Assembly: GCA_964369225.1 (NCBI GenBank)
Contig: CAYJER010000008.1
Coordinates: 1-64,000 of the forward strand
Length of the DNA stretch: 64,000 nt
Origin: SIG603 sp964369225
GTDB lineage: Bacteria > Bacillota > Clostridia > Oscillospirales > Acutalibacteraceae
Direction: 5' to 3'
In this document: in pieces, positions 50,583 to 60,133 of the stretch
How the letters are laid out: every line of letters starts with the position of its first letter
Position numbering within the stretch: the stretch's first letter is position 1
Notes under the pieces: model-generated
Database searches by the model: none
What the model saw: the letters and a program-made list of their open reading frames with translations, nothing else
What the model was told of the DNA's origin: nothing
Made by a program: the position numbers and the translations under genes

Positions 50583-52447
50583 TTTTGACACTCCTTAAAT
50601 GTAACTTTTCTAAGTGTAGTTTTTGCAATATGTTTAAGCAATTTTTCTTCGTATTTGTTTGTTATTTTATTAAATAAATTTACTTCAATCTTGTCGCCTT
50701 TTATTTTGGCTTCTGTTATCTCACCGATAATGTAATTTAAGTAATCATCGTTTTTAGGGCTACAATAAATGTCATAAAAGCCATCTATCGGATGTTTTTT
50801 AGATATTTTTTCATCAAAATCTATATCTAAAGCAAAAAGCATATCTTTGTATGTGTAAAAATTATCTCCAACTAAATCAGTTTTTACCATTACATCTGCA
50901 ACAAATTCCACAGTAAATTCATCATCACAGAACTCTCTTTCAATTGTTAAAATGCCATTTTCAATTCTAGCATTTTCACTGCACTTCACATCTTTTGCAT
51001 ATGACGGAATTCTTATAGAAATGCTTAAATTTATTTTTTCGCTAGTTTTAACAATGTATTTCAAAACATCTTCATAAGGATAGTTTGAAATTTCTTTTAT
51101 ATTAATTTCCACATCGCCAATTTTAGTGGATAAAACGCTGTCGCCATGGAAAACTTTAAGCAATTTATTAGAGTTTTGATACCACATATGCTCATAAAAA
51201 TATGTGTAAATTCTGCCGGCGTTTGGCACACAACACACGGCTGCATCTTGGTGTGTTGGGGAATATTTGTATCTTAATTGTTTGGAATTCTCGTCTTCTG
51301 TTTGGAAAATCCCACACATACTGTAAGAATTATCTGATTTTAGATAAGATATAGAACTGTGCTCAGTTATTTTTGATTCTCTGAACTGTGCACCCATTGC
51401 AGCATTATAAAATAACCACTGAGCTTTGTCTATATATTCAAAATTACCTGTCGTTTCGTAAAGTTTAATATAGGAGTGCATGAGTTCTTGCAAAGAGCAG
51501 TACTCATAGCCTGTTTCGGTGGCATCAGCCTGTCTTTCTGCTATATATTCATCACCTATGCCAGCACCGCTAGGACAAATGCAAGGTTCAAGTTTCTCTA
51601 AAAAGTGTTTTACATGTTTATCATAAGATTTATCCAATTTATAAGCATAAATAATACCCCTTACTTGCTCATAAGTGTGGACGCTATGATCGCTAAATTT
51701 TCTATCGGTATCAAGTGTTTTTGCACTTGCATCTGTATTAAGATGTGGTGTAACAGAGAAACAGTCATAAAGCCACTTGCAATAATTTAAATAAGTTAAA
51801 TCTAATGTAAGGCTATATGCTTTCTCGAACACATCTACAATCATCAAAGAGTGTCCCACGCCACAGCCATAGTCATTTCTTTGGTCAAGGGCAGCAAATG
51901 GGCTTTTTCCACCTATTTTATATGAACTCATAATTACATCCAAGGCTTTAAGAACTTTTCTAAGAATTTTTGTATCGCCTTTATATTCATAATAAGCCAA
52001 TGCCGCCCTAAGAATTGTAGCTTGAGCCCACATTTCACCATTTTCATCTTCGTGATTAAATCTTAGATCCTTGTCATAAATTCCTATATATCCATCTTCG
52101 TCTGCACTATCAAGATATTTTTCCATATATGAAAATGCTTTTTCTTTCATCTTTTCATCTTCTAAAAGAATGGCAGTTCTTAAAAAACCATCGAGCCAAT
52201 TCCCCTGTGTTTCGCAGTTCCACCACATATATTGCGACATAAAGCCTTCGCCGACATCTGTCGCTCCAACCTCTACAGGAGGAGTATACTTTGTCCTCCT
52301 GTCGTTACCGTAAATGTCGTCGGTTTTAACTAAATCGGGTACTAGTTCATCCAAATTTCCAATAAACCCGTTTAAATCTGCTTGCATGTTCCTTCTTAAG
52401 TATCCAAGCGGTTTAACTTTCGAGAAATTGACATTTTTATATTCCAC
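50579..52447 (-). CDS. GH127-type (DUF1680) beta-L-arabinofuranosidase-like hydrolase
   Basis: 622 residues, (alpha/alpha)6 barrel type. The zinc-thiolate active site of GH127 is recognisable. TGYEYCSLQELMHSY (about 315) supplies the Glu and Cys after the barrel helix. DAAVCCVPNAGRIYTYFY (about 407) supplies the characteristic Cys-Cys pair, matching the family CCPPNIAR. No signal peptide, so intracellular. The start is GTG at 52447 with GGAGGA upstream. Coupled to the UroD-like protein. Substrate presumably an arabinose-type or related sugar; not certain. Confidence 0.82.
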   Translation of the reverse strand: MEYKNVNFSKVKPLGYLRRNMQADLNGFIGNLDELVPDLVKTDDIYGNDRRTKYTPPVEVGATDVGEGFMSQYMWWNCETQGNWLDGFLRTAILLEDEKMKEKAFSYMEKYLDSADEDGYIGIYDKDLRFNHEDENGEMWAQATILRAALAYYEYKGDTKILRKVLKALDVIMSSYKIGGKSPFAALDQRNDYGCGVGHSLMIVDVFEKAYSLTLDLTYLNYCKWLYDCFSVTPHLNTDASAKTLDTDRKFSDHSVHTYEQVRGIIYAYKLDKSYDKHVKHFLEKLEPCICPSGAGIGDEYIAERQADATETGYEYCSLQELMHSYIKLYETTGNFEYIDKAQWLFYNAAMGAQFRESKITEHSSISYLKSDNSYSMCGIFQTEDENSKQLRYKYSPTHQDAAVCCVPNAGRIYTYFYEHMWYQNSNKLLKVFHGDSVLSTKIGDVEINIKEISNYPYEDVLKYIVKTSEKINLSISIRIPSYAKDVKCSENARIENGILTIEREFCDDEFTVEFVADVMVKTDLVGDNFYTYKDMLFALDIDFDEKISKKHPIDGFYDIYCSPKNDDYLNYIIGEITEAKIKGDKIEVNLFNKITNKYEEKLLKHIAKTTLRKVTFKECQK

Positions 52448-52743
52448 TATTCATATCCTCCATATTGATTATTCAAGAATTAAATACTCTAGCGCATTAA
52501 GTTATATTTTATCAACTGTGTTGATTACGTTGTAATTCATTAAATCTATAATTGTTTGTAAACCTTTAGGTAAGTTTATCTCTTTATACTGATCATTGTT
52601 TAATATAGTTTTTTCTGCAGTCTGCAATTTTTTAGTTATGTGTTAATTTTGAGCTGTTTAACATAAATAAATTATACCATCTAACACTGCCAAAAGATAT
52701 ATTAATATTAAATTTTTTACAAAAATTTCTCTTTTAACGGCAT
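52448..52743. other. Upstream region of the GH127-UroD unit
   Basis: On the minus strand a TATAAT occurs near 52673-52678 without a convincing -35. No ORF, repeat-family copy or strong dyad was seen. Confidence 0.3.
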
Positions 52744-52795
52744 AAAAAATCACCTAATCTAAAACTCTAAATTAGTTTTAAAATTGGGTGATTTT
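52744..52795 (-). terminator. Intrinsic terminator after the rRNA uracil methyltransferase gene
   Basis: AAAATCACC (52746-52754) with GGTGATTTT (52787-52795) and an inner AT-rich stem; the minus strand continues TTTTTATG. Confidence 0.75.
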
Positions 52796-52827
52796 GAGTA
52801 AATATACGAATTTTGCCAATCGAGACA

Positions 52828-54174
52828 TTAAGCGGACAATAAACATACCGTTTCCACATGTGAGGTCGCTGGGAAAAGGTCAAAGGCTTGTGAGTTTTGT
52901 AGCATGTAGCCTTTTTCCGCAAAAACTTTAAGGTCTCTTGCTAAAGATGCTGGGTCACAGCTTATATACACAATTTTTTTAGGGTTCATTCGGCTTACTG
53001 TGTCGATAAGTGCAGTGTCACAGCCTTTTCTAGGTGGGTCAAGAACCACTACATCTGGTTTTTCTCCTCTTTCCTCCAGTATTTCTACTGCCTTGCCAGC
53101 ATCTGCACAGATAAACTCAGCGTGGTGTATGTTGTTCATCTCTGCGTTTATTTTTGCGTTTTCAATCGCCTGTGGAATTATTTCAATTCCTATAAGTTTT
53201 TTTGCCTTGCTTGCCATACATAGACCTATTGTGCCTGTTCCGCAGTAAAGGTCAACTAAAGTTTCTTCTCCTTTTAAATCTGCAAACTCAATCGCCTTTT
53301 GATATAATCTTTCAGCCTGATTTCTATTAACTTGGAAGAATGATAAAGGAGAAATATTAAAGTTTAGTCCGCATAAATTTTCACTTATAAAGTCTTTTCC
53401 CCATAAAGTTTTGCAGGTTTTTCCTAAAACAACATTTGTCTTCTCTTTATTCACATTGATTATAATAGAAGACACATTCTTAATCTTTTCTTTAATTGCA
53501 ATACATAGTTGTGTTGCAAACGGTAGCTCATCTGCATTAATCACTATGCAAACCATAAGTTCATTGTTGCCCATTCTTAGGTACAAATGCCTTAATATTC
53601 CTTTATGGTCTTTTTCGTTATAGACTGATACCTTTGCTTTTTTATACCAATCTTTAATTATTTGCATAACTTCTGTAAATTCAAAAGGTTGTAATAAACA
53701 ATCATCTACAGGAATTATCCTGTGAGAATGTTTACCGAAAAATCCCATTGTTAGCTCGCCATTGTTATCAACTCCAAACGGAATTTGAGCCTTATTTCTG
53801 TATCTATCTCTTGTATCACAGGCTCTGATTTTCTCCATGTTAAAATCTTTGTATCCGCCAATTCTTGTTATAGCATCTTTTACTCTAGTTTCTTTTATTA
53901 AGGCCTCTTCCCCATAATTAATATGCCTAAAAACACAGCCACCACATTTTGAGAAAACCTTACATTCGCTTTCTTCTCTTGCAGTAGATGCTTTAATTAT
54001 CTTTTCTACAATGCCAAAACAATAGTTTTTTAGCACCTTTACTATCCTAACTTCTATCATATCCCCTATCGCTGTAGATCCTACAAAAACAGCAATATTA
54101 TTTATTTTGCAAATTCCCATTCCCTCGGAACTCATTGCAATTATTTCGGCTGTATAAATATCATTTTTCTTCAT
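52828..54174 (-). CDS. rlmD: 23S rRNA (uracil-5-)-methyltransferase, RumA/RlmCD type
   Basis: 448 residues. N-terminal TRAM domain (about 1-60). Fe-S cluster cysteines in CKVFSKCGGCVFRH (about 72-84). The SAM pattern is LVDLYCGTGTIGLCMA. The catalytic cysteine lies in IVYISCDPASLARDL, and the general motif is VLDPPRKGCD. Makes 5-methyluridine in 23S rRNA. Good AGGAG site. Separate transcription unit ending in its own terminator. Confidence 0.93.
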   Translation of the reverse strand: MKKNDIYTAEIIAMSSEGMGICKINNIAVFVGSTAIGDMIEVRIVKVLKNYCFGIVEKIIKASTAREESECKVFSKCGGCVFRHINYGEEALIKETRVKDAITRIGGYKDFNMEKIRACDTRDRYRNKAQIPFGVDNNGELTMGFFGKHSHRIIPVDDCLLQPFEFTEVMQIIKDWYKKAKVSVYNEKDHKGILRHLYLRMGNNELMVCIVINADELPFATQLCIAIKEKIKNVSSIIINVNKEKTNVVLGKTCKTLWGKDFISENLCGLNFNISPLSFFQVNRNQAERLYQKAIEFADLKGEETLVDLYCGTGTIGLCMASKAKKLIGIEIIPQAIENAKINAEMNNIHHAEFICADAGKAVEILEERGEKPDVVVLDPPRKGCDTALIDTVSRMNPKKIVYISCDPASLARDLKVFAEKGYMLQNSQAFDLFPATSHVETVCLLSA

Positions 54175-54307
54175 CTGATTTCTCCTAATTATAGTTTACT
54201 AAGTATATCATATATAGTTATAAAACACAAGTAAAAAGCTTTGTTTTGACACTTCTTTTTAAAAATGCTCAATTTGTTGTGCAATTTCAACATATTTCAA
54301 ATATAAA

Positions 54308-54378
54308 CTTTGTCAAAAATATTTTATAAACAAAACTTGACAAAGGGTATTGACAAATCGTTTATATTGATATATAAT
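54308..54378 (+). promoter_or_regulatory. Consensus promoter of the candidate sRNA with a flanking inverted repeat
   Basis: TTGACA (54350-54355), 17-bp spacer, TATAAT (54373-54378). A perfect inverted repeat CTTTGTCAA (54308-54316) / TTGACAAAG (54337-54345) lies just upstream and could bind a regulator. Confidence 0.75.
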
Positions 54379-54384
54379 ATAAAC

Positions 54385-54499
54385 ATAGCAAGGAACAAAA
54401 CAAAAAACTAGATAACAAGACTGGCGATAAGGATTTATCGCAAGCTTTTCAATACAACTCCTCCCTAAAACAAGAAGACTGCCAATAGGCAGTTTTTTT
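54385..54499 (+). ncRNA. Candidate trans-acting small RNA with a C-rich loop
   Basis: About 115 nt between a consensus promoter and an intrinsic terminator, with no convincing ORF. Hairpin 1: GCGATAA (54424-54430) / TTATCGC (54435-54441). An unpaired stretch contains CTCCTCCC (54458-54465), complementary to ribosome-binding sites. The terminator is ACTGCC (54478-54483) / GGCAGT (54488-54493) followed by seven Ts. This is the usual build of a Gram-positive regulatory RNA. It is not an obvious leader of the next gene, which has its own promoter. Confidence 0.6.
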
Positions 54500-54555
54500 G
54501 TGTTTTCTAACAAAAATTTGCACAAAAATTCATCACAATCACAAAATGGTTTATG

Positions 54556-54605
54556 TTGACTTTAACGTGTTGCAATGATACAATATTACATATCAGCAAT
54601 GATAT
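54556..54605 (+). promoter_or_regulatory. Promoter of the second giant beta-helix gene
   Basis: TTGACT (54556-54561), 17-bp spacer, TACAAT (54579-54584). The start region has the dyad ATATCA-GCAA-TGATAT (54590-54605), a possible operator. Confidence 0.7.
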
Positions 54606-54626
54606 ATTATTTTAAAGGAGAATTGT

Positions 54627-57600
54627 ATGAAAAAACTAATTAAACGTTTAATCTCGGGTGCTTTGTGCTTATCAGTATTAGTACCGGTATTGCCTCAAAC
54701 ACTGGCGTATCAACAAGATGTGTACGCAGAGCAAACATTTACACAGGCTAGTACACAAGCAAGTGTAAATGTCGGTGTCTCTACAGGGCATGATTTTGAG
54801 GCTTTGGCTGGCGGAACTATGGGTAGTCCAACAGACGGACTAGGCTCTAGAAAAGGCTCTTATGAATTGTCTCAAAAGTACAACAACACAATAGGCGGTG
54901 ACACCTGCCTAGAAATCAAAAGAGCTAGTGGACAATTTGAGATCACAACAAATTTCCAAAGTACTGAAAGTCCTAAAATAGGTAAAACTGTTTCTTTCGA
55001 CGTTTACTATGAAAATGTTGAAAATCAAGGCGCTAACATGATATATCTTAGAGGTTATGCTCCTGATGATGATAAATCAAAAGAAATTTATTTCGGTTCA
55101 AACTATAATGGTAGTTTAGGTCAGCAAACAATTTTTTACAGATATAAAGGAACTACCACTGCTAACACACAGGTACATACAACTATTCCTGTTAAAGAGG
55201 GTTGGAACAATTTCGTTGTCGATTATTCCAAGAAGGGCGAGGTTAGCCTTATATGGAATGGAGATGTAGCTAATAAAATTGTTATTCCTACAAAAGATGG
55301 CGAATTCAGCGGATTTATAGATGCCTCATTTGTAGATTTTTGGTCTAATTCAAGCTCTACTGCTAGTATGTATGTAGATAATGTAACGCTAACAACTCCA
55401 CCACAAATTCCAACTGACATAATAGTTGATGATGTAAACAATACTTTAGATTGGACAAATTATTATGGTTTTAACGATGTTTCTCAATATGAGTACACAG
55501 TTGACGGTGGTTTAAGCTATAACATTTGTGACTCTAAACCTGAAATTATAGGAAATATAGATGCAGATAAAGTTGGTGTTAGAGTTAAAACTCCAACTGA
55601 TGATGTAGTTAATGAAACTATATGGGCAGAAGATGAGTTCACTTATTCTCCTATGCAGACTGTCATGTTCGAGGATGAGTCTGATTTAGCTGCATTTAGT
55701 GTTAGAAGTGATGGTGTTTTTGAACTTAGCACAGATTATTCAAGAAGTGGACTATACTCAGCAAAAATCGGTTCTGAGTCTGTTGCTCAAGGCTACAACC
55801 AATGGCAGTTTGAGATAACTCAAAATCTAGGTGAAACCCTTGAGGGTAAGGTTGTCAACATGTGGATGTATGACGAACAAATACAAAACAATCTTCTAAT
55901 GACAACATATAACACAGCTACTGGAAACACAGATAAAGTAGGCTTAGGTATTGGTAATGGTATAAACAGCGGTAAGGGCGAAGACTATTACTATTATAGA
56001 CTTTTTAACGATGGCATCCAAACTACATCTAATGTAGAGCGTACAGATGATTGGCATCAATTCACATGGGACTACACAACTGCTGGTAAGTGTATGATAT
56101 ATGTAGATGGAATTAAGGTTGCTGAAACTGCTGTTGATGGTTTCAACGCTTTCCAAATGATGGACTACTGGTCAAACCAAAGTCATAATGTTTATATAGA
56201 TGACTTCTCTATAACAGATGGAAATACAACTGTTGAAGTTCCTTTAGCTCCAACTAATCCTGTAGTAACTGATACAGAAGAATCAGATAGCTTTGGTTTT
56301 ACAGTTGTAGAGGGTAGTGAAGACCTATCTTTATATGAATATTCTGTAGACGCTGGAAAGACTTTCTCTACTGTTACTTCTAATCCAATTATTTTAAGTG
56401 GTAACGGATACGACGTAGGAGAAGTCATGGTAAGACTTAAAGCAGAAGATGGTAAACTTCCTGGTGCTGTTTTAAGAAATGATAAGATATTCACAGACCC
56501 AGATTATGCCTATAGTACACAGCTTCAAGCTATGTATGATAGAGTTGCATCTTTCTATGAGAAAGATTACACAGCTGAAACATGGGTAGCTGTAGAAACA
56601 GCACTAGCTAAAGCAGATGAAGCATTTGCAAATAAAGCTGGCTACCTTGATGCTGTAAACGCATTAAAAACTGCCGAGGATAATCTAGTTCAACAAATTC
56701 CAGATTTATTAGAATACGGATTTGATTCAGAAGAAGAAGAAAATCCATTTAGATTAATTTATGGTACTCCAGATTGGGATGAAATAACTAATTTATCTGT
56801 TCACGGAACTCAAGCTTTTAGAGTATATCCTGAATACATCAACGGACAATATATCATTAAATATTCATACTCATTTGCTGATGTTCTAACAGACAAAGTT
56901 CTTGATATGTTTATGGTTGAGACAGACGGTTCTTATGAGCTAACTCTTAAAGACTCAACAACAAACAACGGAATTATACTTTATGTTGGCACTACAAACT
57001 ACATGGCAAAGACAATAGTAGACGGAGTTGAGTCAGCACCTATCGACACAGGTATACGCCGTAGCGGTTGGAATAGACCTGAATTTAACTTCACTTTAAA
57101 CGAGGGCGTAAAATGCTATTTTGAAGAGAGAAACTTCCTTAACACTGATGTTATAAACGGCTTTGACACAATAGAAGTTGAGTATACACATTCATCTGAC
57201 GCTGGCTTCTTTACAATGGACGAGCTTAGAATAAGAGAAGAAAACCCTATCACAGAGATTATCTTAGATGATACATCTGCTGTAATCCCTTATTATGATT
57301 CATACGAGATGAACATAAACAATTGGGAGACTAAAACAGAGAAAGACTACCCAACAACTGATAAAATCACATGGGTATCAACTAATCCTGAAGTTGCATT
57401 TGTAACATTAGGTGGCTCTATTGAAAATCACGGCGTAGGAACTGCACAAGTTACTGCAACTGCTACAAGTGGCACTAGTGCAACTATGAATGTAGAATGC
57501 GTTGATTTAGGTGTAGAGCAAGTTCAAATATCTGTAAGCGACTATAACGACACTCCAAACTTCTCTGAAACAGTAACAATCGAGCCAGGTTCAAAGAAAG

Positions 57601-59864
57601 TTATCAACGCTATTTTAACACCAGCTGGTGTAACAAACAGAAGTACTTCATGGCAATCAGACAACACATCTGTAGTTACAGTAAACGCAGGTGAATTAAC
57701 AGCGGTTGGAGTTGGTGAAGCTGTAGTTACAGTTACAACAGAAGACGGCAACAAGACCGACACAATTAATGTAATTGTTAAAGAAGATGATTTCAATTAC
57801 GGCACAGAGCTTTACGTTGCAACTAACGGTAACGACTTCACAGGTGACGGAAGTATTGAAAACCCTTACGCAACTATCGAAAGAGCAAGAGACGAAATTC
57901 GTACAAATTCTGATCTACCTGAAAACGGTGCAGTAGTGTATATCCGTGGTGGAAAATATACTATATTAAACGGAATTGAATTTGAAGAGCAAGACCAAGG
58001 CTCTGACTCAACACCTATAAAATATGAGGCTTACAACGATGAAGAAGTTTCATTTGTAGGAACTATAGATCTTACAGCTTCTGACATGTCAAAAGTTACA
58101 GATCAAAGCATAATTGAAAAATTACCAGAGGCTTCAAAAGATAAAGTCTACACAGTAGATCTAAGTTCTTATATCAATACTCATAAAGACCTACAATATG
58201 TAGGACATTCAGCTGGTGTTATCTCATGGCTATTAGAAGAGCAAGAGAAAAACTACCTATATCCATACTACTCATTGTCATTTGGCGGCGAAATTCAAAC
58301 ACTTTCACGCTGGCCTAATGAGGGTGAAACTCCAAGTGGTTCATCATATGCAGGCTACACAAGAATTAACACAGTAATAAATCCTGGTGCTAATGTAAGA
58401 TACTGGCAAGACGATGTTTATGGTAGAGACGAGTGGGTTCACCCAGATGACAGAGACCCATATGACACATTTGAAATCGCTTCAACCGAGCTTAGCAAGA
58501 GAATGCAAAATTGGGTAGGTATTCCAACAGATGGTTCAGATATACTAGACATGGATATCTATATGTCAGGTTATTGGTGGACAGATTTCTCTGACCAGTC
58601 TGCACAAGTTAGATACATCGACGGAGTAAACTTAAAGTCAGATGTTCCATCTGCTTACTCTGCAAGAAACTCTCAATCTTATAACAGATTCTATGTTTAT
58701 AACCTAATTCAAGAGCTTGATATTCCAGGCGAGTGGTATTTTGATCAAACAGATTATCAATTATACTTCTATCCACCAGAGGACGCAGATATGACAAGCG
58801 ATACAGCTTTACAAATTTCTGCACTTGAAGAAGTAATGTTTACATTTACAGATACTAAAAACTTAACAGTATCAGGAATAGACATTACAGGTGTTCTAAA
58901 CTATGGTATTATCATTGAAGGATGCGACGATGTAGCATTCAAAAACTCAACAGTTAAGGCTACAGAGCTAAGAGCTGGTACAATTAGAGATACTGCTGAA
59001 AACGAAGTATTCAACTGTGGTTTTGAAAATGTTGAATTCTTTGACGTAAACGGTGGTGTAAACATTTCAGGTGGAGATGAATTTACATTAGAGTCAAGAA
59101 ACAACTATGTAATTAATTGTCACTTTAAGAATTTCGCAACTGTAAATAAATCTTATAACCCTGCTGTAAACTTAGGCGGTATAGGAAATATTATTTCATC
59201 TTGTATAATGGAAGAGGGTCCACATAATGCGATTATGTATTACGGACAAGACCATGTAATTGAATTTACAGAGATATTTGATGTTGTTACTGAAGCTAAA
59301 GACCAAGCCGCTATTTATACAGGACGTAACGCCCTACAAAGAGGTACAGTCATCAGAAACAACTATATCCATGACATTCCTAAGGGAACAGGTAATCCAA
59401 ACTCTGCAATTTATCTTGATGACGTAACCGCTGGTGTAGATATTATCGACAACGTATTCGAGAACGTAGGCTGGGGTGTATTTGTAAACGGAGGCCGTGA
59501 TACTCATATACAAGACAACACATTTATTAACTGTGGAAACGGTGCTGTTATAAATGACTGGGGCTATATTGGTTGTAACGGTTGGTATGAAACAGCTGTT
59601 GGACTTCTAAAAGACCCTAACTCACTAGAACCTACTACAGTTCCATGGAGAGATGAGACTAGCGTATATGGAAAATATGAGCATTTAGCTACATTGCTTG
59701 ACGATTCTCCATACCACAGCAAGTACAACACAATTATAAACAACACCTATATAACAGGTAATGACAGTATATCACTTGTAAACTACATGTCAAGAGGTGT
59801 ACAAAAAGATGCAACATCAGCCTTACAAGACTGGTATTTCGAGAAAGACAATATAATAGAATAA
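54627..59864 (+). CDS. Giant secreted right-handed beta-helix protein, paralogue of 20519-25759
   Basis: 1745 residues with the same order of parts as the first copy. A signal peptide ends near LAYQQDVYAEQ. Three LamG/carbohydrate-module-like segments follow, with a FIVAR-like module (EKDYTAETW, about 650-700). Two Big_2 domains lie at about 875-1050. A beta-helix begins ELYVATNGNDFTGDGS (about 1054) and runs to the end. N-terminal parts are clearly diverged, while the helix core is near-identical (FKNFATVNKSYNPA, AIYTGRN.LQRG, IHDIPKGTGNPNSAIYLDD). This suggests a conserved active surface and changing target modules. No C-terminal anchor. Strong promoter, AAAGGAG site and terminator. Confidence 0.85.
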   Translation: MKKLIKRLISGALCLSVLVPVLPQTLAYQQDVYAEQTFTQASTQASVNVGVSTGHDFEALAGGTMGSPTDGLGSRKGSYELSQKYNNTIGGDTCLEIKRASGQFEITTNFQSTESPKIGKTVSFDVYYENVENQGANMIYLRGYAPDDDKSKEIYFGSNYNGSLGQQTIFYRYKGTTTANTQVHTTIPVKEGWNNFVVDYSKKGEVSLIWNGDVANKIVIPTKDGEFSGFIDASFVDFWSNSSSTASMYVDNVTLTTPPQIPTDIIVDDVNNTLDWTNYYGFNDVSQYEYTVDGGLSYNICDSKPEIIGNIDADKVGVRVKTPTDDVVNETIWAEDEFTYSPMQTVMFEDESDLAAFSVRSDGVFELSTDYSRSGLYSAKIGSESVAQGYNQWQFEITQNLGETLEGKVVNMWMYDEQIQNNLLMTTYNTATGNTDKVGLGIGNGINSGKGEDYYYYRLFNDGIQTTSNVERTDDWHQFTWDYTTAGKCMIYVDGIKVAETAVDGFNAFQMMDYWSNQSHNVYIDDFSITDGNTTVEVPLAPTNPVVTDTEESDSFGFTVVEGSEDLSLYEYSVDAGKTFSTVTSNPIILSGNGYDVGEVMVRLKAEDGKLPGAVLRNDKIFTDPDYAYSTQLQAMYDRVASFYEKDYTAETWVAVETALAKADEAFANKAGYLDAVNALKTAEDNLVQQIPDLLEYGFDSEEEENPFRLIYGTPDWDEITNLSVHGTQAFRVYPEYINGQYIIKYSYSFADVLTDKVLDMFMVETDGSYELTLKDSTTNNGIILYVGTTNYMAKTIVDGVESAPIDTGIRRSGWNRPEFNFTLNEGVKCYFEERNFLNTDVINGFDTIEVEYTHSSDAGFFTMDELRIREENPITEIILDDTSAVIPYYDSYEMNINNWETKTEKDYPTTDKITWVSTNPEVAFVTLGGSIENHGVGTAQVTATATSGTSATMNVECVDLGVEQVQISVSDYNDTPNFSETVTIEPGSKKVINAILTPAGVTNRSTSWQSDNTSVVTVNAGELTAVGVGEAVVTVTTEDGNKTDTINVIVKEDDFNYGTELYVATNGNDFTGDGSIENPYATIERARDEIRTNSDLPENGAVVYIRGGKYTILNGIEFEEQDQGSDSTPIKYEAYNDEEVSFVGTIDLTASDMSKVTDQSIIEKLPEASKDKVYTVDLSSYINTHKDLQYVGHSAGVISWLLEEQEKNYLYPYYSLSFGGEIQTLSRWPNEGETPSGSSYAGYTRINTVINPGANVRYWQDDVYGRDEWVHPDDRDPYDTFEIASTELSKRMQNWVGIPTDGSDILDMDIYMSGYWWTDFSDQSAQVRYIDGVNLKSDVPSAYSARNSQSYNRFYVYNLIQELDIPGEWYFDQTDYQLYFYPPEDADMTSDTALQISALEEVMFTFTDTKNLTVSGIDITGVLNYGIIIEGCDDVAFKNSTVKATELRAGTIRDTAENEVFNCGFENVEFFDVNGGVNISGGDEFTLESRNNYVINCHFKNFATVNKSYNPAVNLGGIGNIISSCIMEEGPHNAIMYYGQDHVIEFTEIFDVVTEAKDQAAIYTGRNALQRGTVIRNNYIHDIPKGTGNPNSAIYLDDVTAGVDIIDNVFENVGWGVFVNGGRDTHIQDNTFINCGNGAVINDWGYIGCNGWYETAVGLLKDPNSLEPTTVPWRDETSVYGKYEHLATLLDDSPYHSKYNTIINNTYITGNDSISLVNYMSRGVQKDATSALQDWYFEKDNIIE

Positions 59865-59873
59865 TACTTAAAT

Positions 59874-59906
59874 GGCTTGTGGCGATATCGTCACAAGCCG
59901 TTTTTT
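59874..59906 (+). terminator. Terminator of the second giant beta-helix gene
   Basis: GGCTTGTG (59874-59881) with CACAAGCC (59892-59899), then GTTTTTT. Confidence 0.88.
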
Positions 59907-59939
59907 CGTTTAAACCAATTCGTTAAAACGCACAATTTG

Positions 59940-60020
59940 ATGTAGGGCAAGGGCTCTGCTCTTGCCGCAAGTCAGTTAAAAGTCCTAGTTTTCGGCAAGA
60001 GCAGAGCCCTTGCCCTACAT
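59940..60020. repeat. Palindrome family, copy 9
   Basis: ATGTAGGGCAAGGGCTCTGC... (59940-59966) is mirrored at 59994-60020; word GGGCAAGGGCTCTGCTCTTGCC. The flank CGTTAAAACGCACAATTTG is shared with other copies. No outer arm. Confidence 0.85.
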
Positions 60021-60071
60021 GGATAAATTTTCTAATAAAAAGTAAAAATCTAAAACATTTTTTGATTTACT

Positions 60072-60101
60072 ATTTACATTTATGTAAATTAGTAGTATAA
60101 T
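60072..60101 (+). promoter_or_regulatory. GH30 promoter with operator on the -35 box
   Basis: TTTACA (60073-60078), 17-bp spacer, TATAAT (60096-60101). ATTTACA-TTTA-TGTAAAT (60072-60089) is a perfect dyad covering the -35, suited to repression. Confidence 0.65.
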
Positions 60102-60133
60102 CATGGCATAAATATATAGGAAAGGATTTTGTT

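Noticed and set aside
54313..54525. Minus-strand 70-codon frame over the candidate sRNA
   Set aside because: No start signal and low complexity; the plus-strand promoter, hairpin and terminator explain the region better.
54690..54705. LPQTLA in the second giant protein as a sortase signal
   Set aside because: It lies in the N-terminal signal peptide region, not before a C-terminal hydrophobic and basic tail.
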